From positions 56,965-120,964 of the forward strand of contig CALULQ010000006.1 of assembly GCA_944321525.1 (NCBI GenBank): 64,000 bases of DNA, in the 5' to 3' direction. This stretch comes from an uncultured Paraprevotella sp. (GTDB lineage: Bacteria > Bacteroidota > Bacteroidia > Bacteroidales > Bacteroidaceae). A program made the position numbers and the translations under genes. Of this stretch, positions 9,894 to 17,945 are shown piece after piece. Position 1 is the stretch's first letter, and the number at the start of each line of letters is the position of its first letter. The notes beneath the pieces are model-generated. The model was not told the DNA's origin, did not search any database, and saw only the letters and a program-made list of their open reading frames with translations.

Positions 9894-9938
9894 ATCTGTT
9901 TTATTTGTTTATATATTATACTCTCTTTTTTCGCAGCC

Positions 9939-9946
9939 CAAAATTA
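9939..9946 (-). promoter_or_regulatory. -7 box of the bat operon
   Basis: Read on the minus strand this is TAATTTTG, matching the Bacteroidetes -7 consensus TAnnTTTG. A TTG lies 20 bases upstream on the same strand (plus-strand CAA at 9967-9969), acceptable as the -33 element. It faces the MoxR gene. Confidence 0.65.
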
Positions 9947-9982
9947 AGACATTTACTACGCTCCGACAAGGTTTCCATTATT

Positions 9983-10019
9983 AAAAAAAGTTTCTCAAAT
10001 GCCTATTTAAGAAACTTTT
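9983..10019 (-). terminator. Rho-independent terminator of the HU/LysM transcript
   Basis: Arms 9986-10000 and 10005-10019 form a 15-base-pair stem with one mismatch and a 4-base loop. Read on the minus strand the stem is followed by seven T. It starts 9 bases beyond the stop of the HU-LysM gene. Confidence 0.85.
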
Positions 10020-10027
10020 CATGGCAG

Positions 10028-11575
10028 CTAACGCCGTTTTAGCCTTAATTTGGGAATTTCCAGCCACATGCCTTCCGGCACAAGGTCCGGATTCTTAATC
10101 TTATTGTGCACCACGAGATAAACTGTAAAATCTTTCGACCCATAGTATTTCAGCGCAAGCCCCCGCAGGGTTTCTCCGCTCTTGAGACGGTGCTTTTCTT
10201 GCGTACCGATGATTTCATAAGCACCGCCCTTCACCTGCGCGTACTTTTCCGGATGCATCTCTTCCGTCCGGGCCGCCGGCTGAGACTTTACTGGCTTTTC
10301 ACGACGCGGCACAGAGGGAACGACAGCAGCATTCCGGAGTGTCGTGTCGGGCTTTTCTTGTGTCATCGTATCGGTTTGCTCCATATCCAAAGTGTCAGCC
10401 GGTTGTACTTCCATGGGCACGAAAACCGTGTCGGGCACTTGCACCATCGTTTGCCCGTCTCCTTTATAAAAAAGGTGATTATATCCTATATAATAACTGA
10501 TGGACATCAGCAACAAGACCAAAAGCGCACTGAAAAACATCATCCAAGGTGTCAGATACACCCGGCGTCCATGCGATTCTGGCGCGACATGCACAATGTG
10601 CTGGTTTTCCACGGTCTGATGCTCCACTTTCTGCACCTCTATCTGCTGTGTACCCACGTGCATGCTTTCCACCACCCGCGAAGAATCCACCGGGCCATTG
10701 TGTGGTGGGACTTGAGACGCACGGCCCTCTTCCGGTTGTGTCCCGACTTCATCCTGAGCCGCGGCTTCGGACGGCTCTACATCGTGACCTGCTTCATGGA
10801 AGCGCGAACTACCATCTTCACCTTCGTCCGACGCAGACTGATTCCCGGCAGCATTTTCATCCGCCGGCATCCCTTCCGGCTCGGGAAACGTGATTTCTCC
10901 TCCGGAAAAGACCTCCCCAGAGTCTGACGGAGTTTCACCCTCCTGCCCTGCGCCCTCAATTTCATCCGCCACGCCTTCTTCGTTTTCCCTTACGGGCTCA
11001 ACCTCTTCTATTTCTATACCAGAAGTCTCCATCGACACGTTTCCCGCGGTTTCGCCTATTTCGGGTTCACCGTCTTCGTCCGCATCCATCGGTTCTGTTT
11101 CGGAAAGAGGAAGCACATCCTCTTCCTCATTGTCCTGACGGGGCGTTTCCGTTTCCCCATTTCCTTCCTCAACTTCTCTCGGCAGAAGGTCCACTCCGGC
11201 CTTCTCCGCCAACTCCACTTCATCCATTCGCTCCATGTCTGCGATATCGGTCCCGTCATACAAGACGACCGTTTCAAACTGGGCAAAAGGTTTGTTTATC
11301 GTATCCCTCAATACGGGGTCGGGCGTAAAATTGATTTTCGTGTACTCCTTTATCACGATGCGCTCCCCTGTATTGACATCCACGCTCTCCCTGCTGTCGA
11401 CCGTGACGAGCTTGAACGTGCCAAGCCCTTTTATCTTCACAATTTTGTCCGTCTGCAAGAATTCACCGACCATGTCGAAAAGGGAGCGCACGAAATCCTC
11501 TGCCTCCTTTTTCGCCAATCCCTTACGCTGCACCAGCCCGTCGGCCAAATCTTGCATCAAAATTTTCTTATCCAT
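10028..11575 (-). CDS. HU-domain protein with membrane segment and C-terminal LysM
   Basis: 515 aa. Residues 1-90 form an HU/IHF-type DNA-binding domain (GLGTFKLVTVDSRESVDVNTG, with the family's GxGTF turn and NTG arm). Residues about 95-320 are low complexity and strongly acidic. A transmembrane helix follows near 345-365 (TPWMMFFSALLVLLLMSISYYIGY), then a Thr/Pro linker and a LysM domain at the end (HRLKSGETLRGLALKYYG). LysM binds peptidoglycan while HU binds DNA, so the protein may link the nucleoid to the cell wall; this is inference. It is 15 bases downstream of a plain HU-like gene. Confidence 0.85.
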   Translation of the reverse strand: MDKKILMQDLADGLVQRKGLAKKEAEDFVRSLFDMVGEFLQTDKIVKIKGLGTFKLVTVDSRESVDVNTGERIVIKEYTKINFTPDPVLRDTINKPFAQFETVVLYDGTDIADMERMDEVELAEKAGVDLLPREVEEGNGETETPRQDNEEEDVLPLSETEPMDADEDGEPEIGETAGNVSMETSGIEIEEVEPVRENEEGVADEIEGAGQEGETPSDSGEVFSGGEITFPEPEGMPADENAAGNQSASDEGEDGSSRFHEAGHDVEPSEAAAQDEVGTQPEEGRASQVPPHNGPVDSSRVVESMHVGTQQIEVQKVEHQTVENQHIVHVAPESHGRRVYLTPWMMFFSALLVLLLMSISYYIGYNHLFYKGDGQTMVQVPDTVFVPMEVQPADTLDMEQTDTMTQEKPDTTLRNAAVVPSVPRREKPVKSQPAARTEEMHPEKYAQVKGGAYEIIGTQEKHRLKSGETLRGLALKYYGSKDFTVYLVVHNKIKNPDLVPEGMWLEIPKLRLKRR

Positions 11576-11590
11576 TGCCTTGCAAGCAGT

Positions 11591-11863
11591 TTATTGCATT
11601 TTCTCCTTAAAAGAAGCACTCGGTCTGAAGTTCACAATCAACTTGGGCGGGACCAGCATCCGTTGCTGCGTTGAGGGATTGACAACCACCCGCTCCTGTT
11701 TCTTCTTCACCTCGAACGTCCCCACATTCTGTATAAACACGACGTTCTCATCCTCCAGACACTCCGTCATCTCGGCCACCAAGGCAGCCACCAAGGACGA
11801 AGTGTCCTTCAGCGTGAACCCGGAACGCCGGGACAGCTCCGCAATGAATTCCTTATTGTTCAT
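11591..11863 (-). CDS. HU-family DNA-binding protein
   Basis: 90 aa, the usual length of HU/IHF subunits. It shows the N-terminal helical dimerisation part (NNKEFIAELSRRSGFTLKDT), the FIQNVGTFEVKKK beta turn and the NPSTQQRMLVPPK DNA-binding arm. It may dimerise with the HU domain of the adjacent LysM fusion. It lies 18 bases downstream of rimO. Confidence 0.9.
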   Translation of the reverse strand: MNNKEFIAELSRRSGFTLKDTSSLVAALVAEMTECLEDENVVFIQNVGTFEVKKKQERVVVNPSTQQRMLVPPKLIVNFRPSASFKEKMQ

Positions 11864-11881
11864 ACACCTGCTTCTTATATA

Positions 11882-13183
11882 TTAAACCGCCTTGACCCCA
11901 TACAAGTCGAAATCATCGGCATCCGTAATCGTTATCTCATAGAAATTGCCTGTCTCCAACTCTCCTTCACTCTTTGGAATCAGCACTTCCGGGTCTACTT
12001 CAGGGGAGTCGAACTGCGTGCGTCCCACATAAAAATCACCTTCACAACGGTCAATAATGACTTTGAACGTCTGCCCTATTTTCTGCGAAGCCAATTCCGC
12101 CGACACCTCCTGCTGCACAGCCATAAGCTTGTCCAGCCGTTTCTGTTTGGTTTCCTCAGGTATGTCATCCTCGTAATGCCCGGCAGAATAAGTCCCTTCT
12201 TCCTCCGAATAAGCAAAAGCGCCCATTCTTTCAAATTTCACGTCACGGACGAAATCCAGTAACTCGGCGAAGTCCTGTTCCGTCTCGCCAGGATGACCGA
12301 CCATCAGTGTCGTCCGCAGATGAATCCCCGGCACTTCTTTCCGGAACCGCTCTATCAGTTCATAAGTTTCTTGCCGCGTCACATGACGGCGCATCCGCTG
12401 CAACATGTTGTCGCTGATATGCTGCAATGCGATATCCATATATTTACACACATTATCCCGCTCACGCATCACGCGCAACAAGTCGGTCGGAAAATTCGCG
12501 GGGTAGGCATAGTGCAACCTGATCCACTCCACGCCGGGAATGTCGGCCATGCGCTCCACCAATTCCGGCAACATCTGACGGTGGTAAAGATCTACGCCAT
12601 AATAGGTCAGTTCCTGGGCTATCACCTGGAATTCCTTCACGCCCCGGGCTACCAACATGCGGGTCTCCTCAAGAATCTCCTCCATCGGACGGGAAACATG
12701 TTTCCCCGTGATGATAGGAATCGCGCAATAAGAACAATGACGGTCGCACCCCTCGGATATCTTCAGGTAGGCATAATGCGATGGCGTCGTCAGGTCGCGC
12801 TCCAGCAACTTGTCCGTCCGGATGGCTTTTCCCAAGTCGGTCACCAGTTCCGCCCAGTTGAACTTCCCGTAATATTTATCCACTTGAGGGATTTCCTCCT
12901 CCAGTTCCTTCAGGTAGCGCTCCGAGAGGCAGCCCATGACGAAAAGTTTTTTCAGCCGTCCTTCTTCCTTGGCTTGGCAAAACTCCAGAATCATGTCAAT
13001 GCTTTCCTGTTTCGCATCCCCGATGAATCCGCAAGTGTTGATGACGGCGATTTCCCCTTTCGGATGCTCGCTGTCGTGCGTCACCTTGAAGCCGTTAAGC
13101 TCCAACTGACGCATGAGTTTCTCCGAATCCACCAGATTCTTCGAGCAACCCATTGTTATGATGTCTATCGTATTCTTCTGCAA
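11882..13183 (-). CDS. rimO: Ribosomal protein uS12 methylthiotransferase RimO
   Basis: 433 aa radical-SAM enzyme that adds a methylthio group to a conserved Asp of ribosomal protein uS12. The N-terminal MTTase domain supplies Cys13, Cys51 and Cys85 for one iron-sulfur cluster; the radical-SAM motif CDRHCSYC has Cys146, Cys150 and Cys153 for the other. The C-terminal TRAM domain (IGQTFKVIIDRCEGDFYVGRT) completes it. It lies 23 bases after ftsY, with an HU gene following. Confidence 0.94.
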   Translation of the reverse strand: MQKNTIDIITMGCSKNLVDSEKLMRQLELNGFKVTHDSEHPKGEIAVINTCGFIGDAKQESIDMILEFCQAKEEGRLKKLFVMGCLSERYLKELEEEIPQVDKYYGKFNWAELVTDLGKAIRTDKLLERDLTTPSHYAYLKISEGCDRHCSYCAIPIITGKHVSRPMEEILEETRMLVARGVKEFQVIAQELTYYGVDLYHRQMLPELVERMADIPGVEWIRLHYAYPANFPTDLLRVMRERDNVCKYMDIALQHISDNMLQRMRRHVTRQETYELIERFRKEVPGIHLRTTLMVGHPGETEQDFAELLDFVRDVKFERMGAFAYSEEEGTYSAGHYEDDIPEETKQKRLDKLMAVQQEVSAELASQKIGQTFKVIIDRCEGDFYVGRTQFDSPEVDPEVLIPKSEGELETGNFYEITITDADDFDLYGVKAV

Positions 13184-13206
13184 GGCAATGTCCTTTAATC
13201 AATAAA

Positions 13207-14160
13207 TCATTTGTTGAAAAGGGATTTCACGAACTCTTTCCGGTTGAAAGGCTGCAAATCCTCTGCTCCCTCGCCCAACCCGATATAGCGGACGGGAATT
13301 TTGAACTGGTCGGATATGCCGATGACCACGCCGCCCTTGGCCGTGCCGTCGAGCTTGGTGATGGCCATGCTGGTGACTTCCGTGGCCAAGGTGAACTGTT
13401 TGGCTTGCTCGAAAGCATTCTGTCCCGTACTTCCATCCAAGACGAGCATCACGTCGTGGGGAGCATCGGGTACCACTTTCTGCATGACGCGCTTTATTTT
13501 GGACAACTCGTCCATGAGGCCTTTCTTGTTGTGCAACCGCCCGGCGGTATCGATCAATACCACATCGGCACCATTGGCCACGGCCGAACTCAATGTATCG
13601 AAAGCAACCGAAGCGGGATCGCTTCCCATTTGCTGTTTCACGATGGGCACGCCCACACGCTCGGCCCAGATTTCCAACTGCTCCACGGCTGCGGCACGAA
13701 AGGTGTCCGCCGCTCCGAGATACACGCTCTTTCCCGCTTTCTTGAATTGGTACGCCAGTTTGCCTATGGTTGTGGTCTTCCCCACTCCGTTCACGCCCAC
13801 GACCATGATCACATACGGTTTCTTTCCTTCGGGCAAATCAAAGCCTTCGGTGTCTTCCGTATTGTTCTCTGTGAGCAGCGAAGCTATTTCGTCGCGCAAT
13901 ATGTCGTTCAGCTCGCTTGTCGTCACATACTTGTCACGCGCCACGCGCTTTTCAATCCGCCCGATGATGTTCAACGTGGTGTCGACCCCCACGTCCGATG
14001 TCACCAACACTTCCTCCAGGTTGTCGAGCACTTCATCGTCCACCTTGGACTTCCCTGCCACAGCCCTGGTCAGTTTGCCGAAAAAACTTTCCTTGGTTTT
14101 TTCCAAACCTTTGTCGAGCGTTTCTTTTTTTTCCTTCGAGAAAAAGCTAAAAAATCCCAT
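13207..14160 (-). CDS. ftsY: Signal recognition particle receptor FtsY
   Basis: 317 aa SRP-type GTPase that docks SRP-ribosome complexes at the inner membrane. NG-domain motifs are VVGVNGVGKTTTIGKLA (G1), DTFRAAA, DTAGRLHNKKGLMDEL (G3) and TKLDGTAKGG (G4/G5). The N-terminal acidic A domain common in proteobacteria is reduced to a short Lys/Glu-rich helix, as is usual in Bacteroidetes. It is first in the ftsY-rimO-HU-HU/LysM transcript, with its own -7 box. Confidence 0.95.
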   Translation of the reverse strand: MGFFSFFSKEKKETLDKGLEKTKESFFGKLTRAVAGKSKVDDEVLDNLEEVLVTSDVGVDTTLNIIGRIEKRVARDKYVTTSELNDILRDEIASLLTENNTEDTEGFDLPEGKKPYVIMVVGVNGVGKTTTIGKLAYQFKKAGKSVYLGAADTFRAAAVEQLEIWAERVGVPIVKQQMGSDPASVAFDTLSSAVANGADVVLIDTAGRLHNKKGLMDELSKIKRVMQKVVPDAPHDVMLVLDGSTGQNAFEQAKQFTLATEVTSMAITKLDGTAKGGVVIGISDQFKIPVRYIGLGEGAEDLQPFNRKEFVKSLFNK

Positions 14161-14189
14161 ACACCTTTTATTTAATGTATTTTACAGCA

Positions 14190-14197
14190 CAAAGATA
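14190..14197 (-). promoter_or_regulatory. -7 box of ftsY operon
   Basis: Minus-strand TATCTTTG matches TAnnTTTG and lies 30 bases upstream of the ftsY ATG. No convincing -33 element is visible. Confidence 0.6.
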
Positions 14198-14233
14198 GCA
14201 CAAGTTTTTTAAATGCGCGCCATCGTCAGACAC

Positions 14234-14263
14234 AAAAAATCCCCTCCACCGGAATGGAGGGGA
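14234..14263 (-). terminator. Terminator of the rpmB-rpmG-DUF4295 transcript
   Basis: Arms TCCCCTCCA (14240-14248) and TGGAGGGGA (14255-14263) form a perfect 9-base-pair stem with a 6-base loop, followed on the minus strand by a run of six T. It separates the ribosomal-protein operon from ftsY. Confidence 0.9.
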
Positions 14264-14289
14264 CTATTTGAACCGCTTTGAATTGCGGA

Positions 14290-14448
14290 TTAGTTCTTGA
14301 AGAAATCTTTCACGGCCTCATTGGGCACCATCTGCTCATCAAAAATATAAGCACCCGTCTTCGGGCTCTTCACCATTTTGATTACTTTTGTGTAGGAACG
14401 TCCATCTGTCTTACCAGTCTGGAGGGTTGCCACTGTTTTCTTTGCCAT
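14290..14448 (-). CDS. DUF4295 small basic protein, ribosomal-protein operon
   Basis: 52 aa, beginning MAKKTVATLQTGKTDGRSYT and ending KDFFKN. This Bacteroidetes-restricted family (DUF4295) always follows rpmB and rpmG. From memory, structural work on a Flavobacterium ribosome described a phylum-specific large-subunit protein (bL38), and this family is the likely candidate; I cannot confirm that here. The basic composition and the operon position 12 bases after rpmG both support a ribosomal role. Confidence 0.85.
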   Translation of the reverse strand: MAKKTVATLQTGKTDGRSYTKVIKMVKSPKTGAYIFDEQMVPNEAVKDFFKN

Positions 14449-14460
14449 AGTATCCTAAGT

Positions 14461-14649
14461 TTATTTTATTTCCTTGTGAATAGTCATTCTCTTCAAGATG
14501 GGATTGTACTTCTTCAATTCCATTCTCTCGGGAGTATTCTTACGGTTCTTCGTCGTCACGTAACGAGACGTTCCGGGGAGCCCGCTGTCCTTCATTTCAG
14601 TGCATTCCAGAATCACCTGCACTCTATTACCTTTAGCCTTCTTTGCCAT
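14461..14649 (-). CDS. rpmG: Large ribosomal subunit protein bL33
   Basis: 62 aa, starting [19 protein letters not shown] with the family core [21 protein letters not shown]. It keeps only one Cys and lacks the paired CxxC motifs, so it is the zinc-free form of bL33. It lies 21 bases downstream of rpmB. Confidence 0.96.
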   Translation of the reverse strand: MAKKAKGNRVQVILECTEMKDSGLPGTSRYVTTKNRKNTPERMELKKYNPILKRMTIHKEIK

Positions 14650-14670
14650 AGCTTTAAATCTCCTTCTTTA

Positions 14671-14931
14671 TTAAGCGATTACCTTAATAGATTTCCAGTC
14701 ACAATAACCTTTCTCCACCGCATTGGTCAAAGCGGCGTCCAACCCGACCTTATTGATATATCGCAGACCGGCGGCACTGATGTTAAGGCTAATCCAGCAG
14801 TCCTGCTCCACATAGTAGAACTTCTTCGTAAACAAGTTCACATCAAACCGTCTCTTCGTACGACGCTTCGAATGAGAAACATTGTTGCCAACCATGGCTT
14901 TCTTTCCCGTAATTTGACAAATCCTAGACAT
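14671..14931 (-). CDS. rpmB: Large ribosomal subunit protein bL28
   Basis: 86 aa with the family start [25 protein letters not shown]. It contains isolated Cys residues but no zinc-binding quartet. First gene of the three-gene ribosomal cluster, behind a good TAnnTTTG box. Confidence 0.96.
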   Translation of the reverse strand: MSRICQITGKKAMVGNNVSHSKRRTKRRFDVNLFTKKFYYVEQDCWISLNISAAGLRYINKVGLDAALTNAVEKGYCDWKSIKVIA

Positions 14932-14980
14932 TTCTATCTTCCTTTTTGTTTATTTCTATTTACTTCCTTCAAACAGAGTG

Positions 14981-14988
14981 CAAAATTA
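14981..14988 (-). promoter_or_regulatory. -7 box of rpmB operon
   Basis: Minus-strand TAATTTTG, 50 bases upstream of the rpmB start. A TTG (plus-strand CAA at 15009-15011) lies 20 bases further upstream as the -33 element. Confidence 0.68.
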
Positions 14989-15028
14989 GCACTTAAAAAC
15001 CGAATAAACAAGCGTTTTAGCAAAAAAA

Positions 15029-15538
15029 TCACTCTTCCTCGGCCGGATGATGCTTTTTCAATAAGTCCAATAACATCTGAAGGGCCACCAAAGTTGCCTT
15101 TGCCAAGTTCATGTCGCGCCCCTCGTCACCTTCCAATTTTTCCACTACGGTTTCGCCTTTATTGTCACCCACGGCTATCCAGATTGTACCTACGGGAGCC
15201 TCGTCGCCTCCGCCGGGACCGGCATATCCGGTGATGGCCACGGCATAGGTGGTGTCCATGGCCTTCAGCGCGCCGTCCAGCATCGCGCGCACCACGTCCT
15301 CGCTCACGGCACCTTTTTCTTCCAACAGTTCGGGCGCGACGCCGAGGAAACGGGTCTTCACCTCATTGGTGTAGCAGACGATGCCTCCTTTAAAATAGGT
15401 GGAACTGCCCGGCACGCTCGTGATGGCAGCCGAAATTTGCCCCGAAGTGCAACTTTCCGCCGTGCATACCGTTTCGCCCGCTTTCCACAGCAACGGGCTG
15501 ATTTCACGGCTTATGATTTTAGCTTCTACATTCATCAT
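15029..15538 (-). CDS. CinA C-terminal family NMN deamidase-like protein
   Basis: 169 aa, matching the stand-alone CinA C-terminal domain (PncC type), which converts nicotinamide mononucleotide to nicotinate mononucleotide in pyridine-nucleotide salvage. Visible motifs are TAESCTSGQISAAITSVPGSSTYFKGG and AVAITGYAGPGG. The N-terminal CinA domain is absent. It lies 11 bases downstream of tsaD and is probably the last gene of the map-tsaD-cinA transcript. Confidence 0.9.
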   Translation of the reverse strand: MMNVEAKIISREISPLLWKAGETVCTAESCTSGQISAAITSVPGSSTYFKGGIVCYTNEVKTRFLGVAPELLEEKGAVSEDVVRAMLDGALKAMDTTYAVAITGYAGPGGGDEAPVGTIWIAVGDNKGETVVEKLEGDEGRDMNLAKATLVALQMLLDLLKKHHPAEEE

Positions 15539-15549
15539 AGTCTCTGTAT

Positions 15550-16581
15550 TTATTTTAATGTTACTCTTGAATAAGCCGGCAAGTCTATGGAACAGAAATC
15601 ATGGTCCTGATATTTGAAATAACCGGTGATGGCTATCATCGCCGCATTGTCGGTGGTATAACTGAACTTGGGGATGAAGATTTTCCAACCATACTTGGCC
15701 GCATGCTCGCGGAAGGCGTTGCGCAGGCCGTTGTTGGCCGACACGCCGCCGGCCACGGCCACTTCCTTGATGCCGGTGTCCTTGGCGGCTTGGCGCAGTT
15801 TTTTCATCAGGATGTCCACAATCGTGTGCTCCAGCGAAGCGGCCAAGTCGGTCTTGTGATGCTCCACGAAATCGGGGTCGTCTTTCAGCCAGTCGCGCAG
15901 AGAGTAGAGGAACGAGGTCTTCAGTCCGCTGAAACTGTAGTCGTAGCCTTCAATATGCGGTTTGGCAAAACTGTAGGCCAAGGGGTTGCCCTGACGGGCC
16001 AGCTTGTCGATAATCGGACCGCCGGGGTAGCCCAACCCCATCACCTTCGAGCATTTGTCTATCGCCTCGCCCGCCGCGTCGTCTATCGTCTGTCCCAGCA
16101 CCTCCATGTCGTTGTAGGCCTTCACCTTGATGATTTGCGAGTTTCCGCCGCTCACCAGCAGGCAAAGGAAGGGGAAGTCCGGTTGGTCGTGGTCGTCCTC
16201 GGCCTCCTTGATGAAATGGGCCAGCACGTGGCCCTGCAGGTGGTTGACCTCAATCATGGGGATGCCCAAGGCACGGGCGAAGCCCTTGGCGAAAGAAACA
16301 CCAACGAGCAACGAGCCCATAAGCCCCGGCCCGCGAGTGAAGGCCACGGCCGAAAGTTCCTCTTTCGCCACCCCTGCCCGCTTCAAGGCCTGGTCAACCA
16401 CCGGCACGACATTTTGCTGATGGGCCCGCGATGCCAGTTCCGGCACCACGCCACCGTAAGCCTCATGCACGGCCTGACTGGCCGTGACGTTGCTCAGCAA
16501 AATCCCGTTGCGGATGACGGCCGCCGAGGTGTCGTCGCAACTCGACTCTATACCTAATATAATAATATCCTTGCCTTCCAT
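15550..16581 (-). CDS. tsaD: tRNA N6-threonylcarbamoyladenosine synthase subunit TsaD
   Basis: 343 aa with the start at 16581 (MEGKDIIILGIESSCDDTSA), which matches the family N-terminus. An in-frame ATG at 16665 would add 28 basic residues and overlap map. Kae1/TsaD motifs: ESSCDDT, the metal-binding NHLQGHVLAH, LVSGGNSQ, and GGVSANNGLR. It transfers threonylcarbamoyl to A37 of ANN-decoding tRNAs together with TsaB and TsaE. Confidence 0.95.
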   Translation of the reverse strand: MEGKDIIILGIESSCDDTSAAVIRNGILLSNVTASQAVHEAYGGVVPELASRAHQQNVVPVVDQALKRAGVAKEELSAVAFTRGPGLMGSLLVGVSFAKGFARALGIPMIEVNHLQGHVLAHFIKEAEDDHDQPDFPFLCLLVSGGNSQIIKVKAYNDMEVLGQTIDDAAGEAIDKCSKVMGLGYPGGPIIDKLARQGNPLAYSFAKPHIEGYDYSFSGLKTSFLYSLRDWLKDDPDFVEHHKTDLAASLEHTIVDILMKKLRQAAKDTGIKEVAVAGGVSANNGLRNAFREHAAKYGWKIFIPKFSYTTDNAAMIAITGYFKYQDHDFCSIDLPAYSRVTLK

Positions 16582-16610
16582 TTCTTCACGTCTTTTTTCC
16601 CGGTCGTTTT

Positions 16611-17471
16611 TCAATAAGTGAGTATCTCCAGCCCATGTTCGGTCATGACAAACGTGTGTTCCCATTGTGCGCTGGGAAGCTCGTCTTCTGTCACCACCGT
16701 CCAGCCGTCTTCGGCATCCACGAACACGCGCCAGTCGCCCATGTTCACCATCGGCTCAATCGTGAACACCATGCCGGGCACCAGCAGCATGCCTGTGCCC
16801 TTGCGCCCGAAATGCTCCACTTCCGGCTCCTCGTGGAATTCCAGTCCCACGCCATGCCCGCACAAGTCGCGCACGATGCTGAAGCCGTTTTTCTTGGCAT
16901 GCCGCTCGATGGCATTGCCGATGTCGCCCACGAAGCCGAAGGGACGGGCAGCCTGCATGCCGATTTCCAGGCATTCTTTTGCCACGTCCACCAACTTCTG
17001 CTTCTCGGGCGTGGTTTGCCCGATGACGAACATGCGAGAGGCGTCGCTGTAATAACCGTCCAGGATGGTGGACACGTCCACGTTGATGATGTCGCCTTCC
17101 TTCAGCACCTCGAACTCGTTGGGTATGCCATGGCACACCACCTCGTTCACCGAAGTGCACACGCTCTTGGGAAATCCTTCGTAGTTCAAAGGCGCGGGAA
17201 TCGCCCCGTGCGCCACCGTATAGTCATACACCAGTTTGTCTATCTCCAGCGTGGTCATGCCTTCATGGATTTCCTGCGCCACGAGGTCGAGCACGCCGGT
17301 GTTCACCACTCCGCTCCGCCGTATGCCTTCAATCTGCTCCGGAGTCTTTATCAGTTTGCGCGTGGGCACCAAGCATCCGCGGTTCTGGTAGGCCAGGATT
17401 TTCCTGTCCAGCTCGGTCATCTCGGCACCTTTGGGGACGAACCAATTCCGCCTTACTCTATTTTTAAACAT
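16611..17471 (-). CDS. map: Type I methionine aminopeptidase
   Basis: 286 aa from the ATG at 17471 (MFKNRVRRNW). The in-frame ATG at 17492 sits almost on the promoter box, and one at 17420 would give a shorter protein. Metal ligands of the pita-bread fold are present: NVDVSTILDGYYSDASR (two Asp), GHGVGLEFHEEP (His) and TIEPM (Glu), with VCHGIP for the substrate His. It removes initiator Met from nascent chains. It lies 29 bases upstream of tsaD. Confidence 0.93.
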   Translation of the reverse strand: MFKNRVRRNWFVPKGAEMTELDRKILAYQNRGCLVPTRKLIKTPEQIEGIRRSGVVNTGVLDLVAQEIHEGMTTLEIDKLVYDYTVAHGAIPAPLNYEGFPKSVCTSVNEVVCHGIPNEFEVLKEGDIINVDVSTILDGYYSDASRMFVIGQTTPEKQKLVDVAKECLEIGMQAARPFGFVGDIGNAIERHAKKNGFSIVRDLCGHGVGLEFHEEPEVEHFGRKGTGMLLVPGMVFTIEPMVNMGDWRVFVDAEDGWTVVTEDELPSAQWEHTFVMTEHGLEILTY

Positions 17472-17493
17472 TCTCTTCTGTCTTTTTATCATG

Positions 17494-17501
17494 CAAAAGT
17501 A
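17494..17501 (-). promoter_or_regulatory. -7 box of map-tsaD-cinA
   Basis: Minus-strand TACTTTTG, 22 bases upstream of the chosen map start. Its position argues against the upstream ATG codons. Confidence 0.65.
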
Positions 17502-17639
17502 CGATAAAAAAATCATTTGGAAGAGGAATGCCGAAGAAATCTCCCCATCTGCCGTCTTTTATTCCGGCGGCGGACACGCCTCTTTTGTCCTGCGACGAAG
17601 AAGGGCATGCACGACTTGTCGCAAAGGCGACCGCTACTC

Positions 17640-17700
17640 CGCACAGTACTCTGCGGAGAGTACTCGAGTACTTGCCGCAAAGTACGCTGCCGCATTCCGC
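17640..17700. repeat. Interspersed palindromic repeat, locus 1
   Basis: Contains the perfect 14-base palindrome AGTACTCGAGTACT, preceded by a hairpin GTACTCT-GCGG-AGAGTAC and followed by TGCCGCAAAGTACG. The same building blocks recur at 26.77 and 36.13 kb. It fills the gap between divergent map and the NCS2 permease. The word GCGACGAA occurs at 17592, about 50 bases before it, as it does upstream of the other two copies. Confidence 0.8.
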
Positions 17701-17874
17701 ACGGCCTCCCGCGCTTGAGCAGGCCAAACGCTTCCGCTTCGGTGACGCCCGTTGCCTCCGTCCTGCAGCCGCTTTCCTCCTCATCGCACGACTGTTTCAA
17801 CCCTCCATGCGAAGAAAACGGAACCGTGCAGGCCTTTTTTTCAGAAAAGCACGATTACGTGGCTCGTTTTTCAC

Positions 17875-17882
17875 TAACTTTG
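17875..17882 (+). promoter_or_regulatory. -7 box of the NCS2 permease gene
   Basis: TAACTTTG matches TAnnTTTG and lies 63 bases upstream of the permease ATG at 17946, supporting that start over the much longer open frame from 17517. Confidence 0.6.
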
Positions 17883-17945
17883 CACGCCGGTTTCCGCCGG
17901 CATGCACTTTTTGGGAATACGAACCACACTAAACAGACTGGAAAA

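Noticed and set aside
17517..17945. Extended N-terminus for the NCS2 permease
   Set aside because: The extension translates the palindromic repeat and crosses a promoter box; the family N-terminus begins at 17946.
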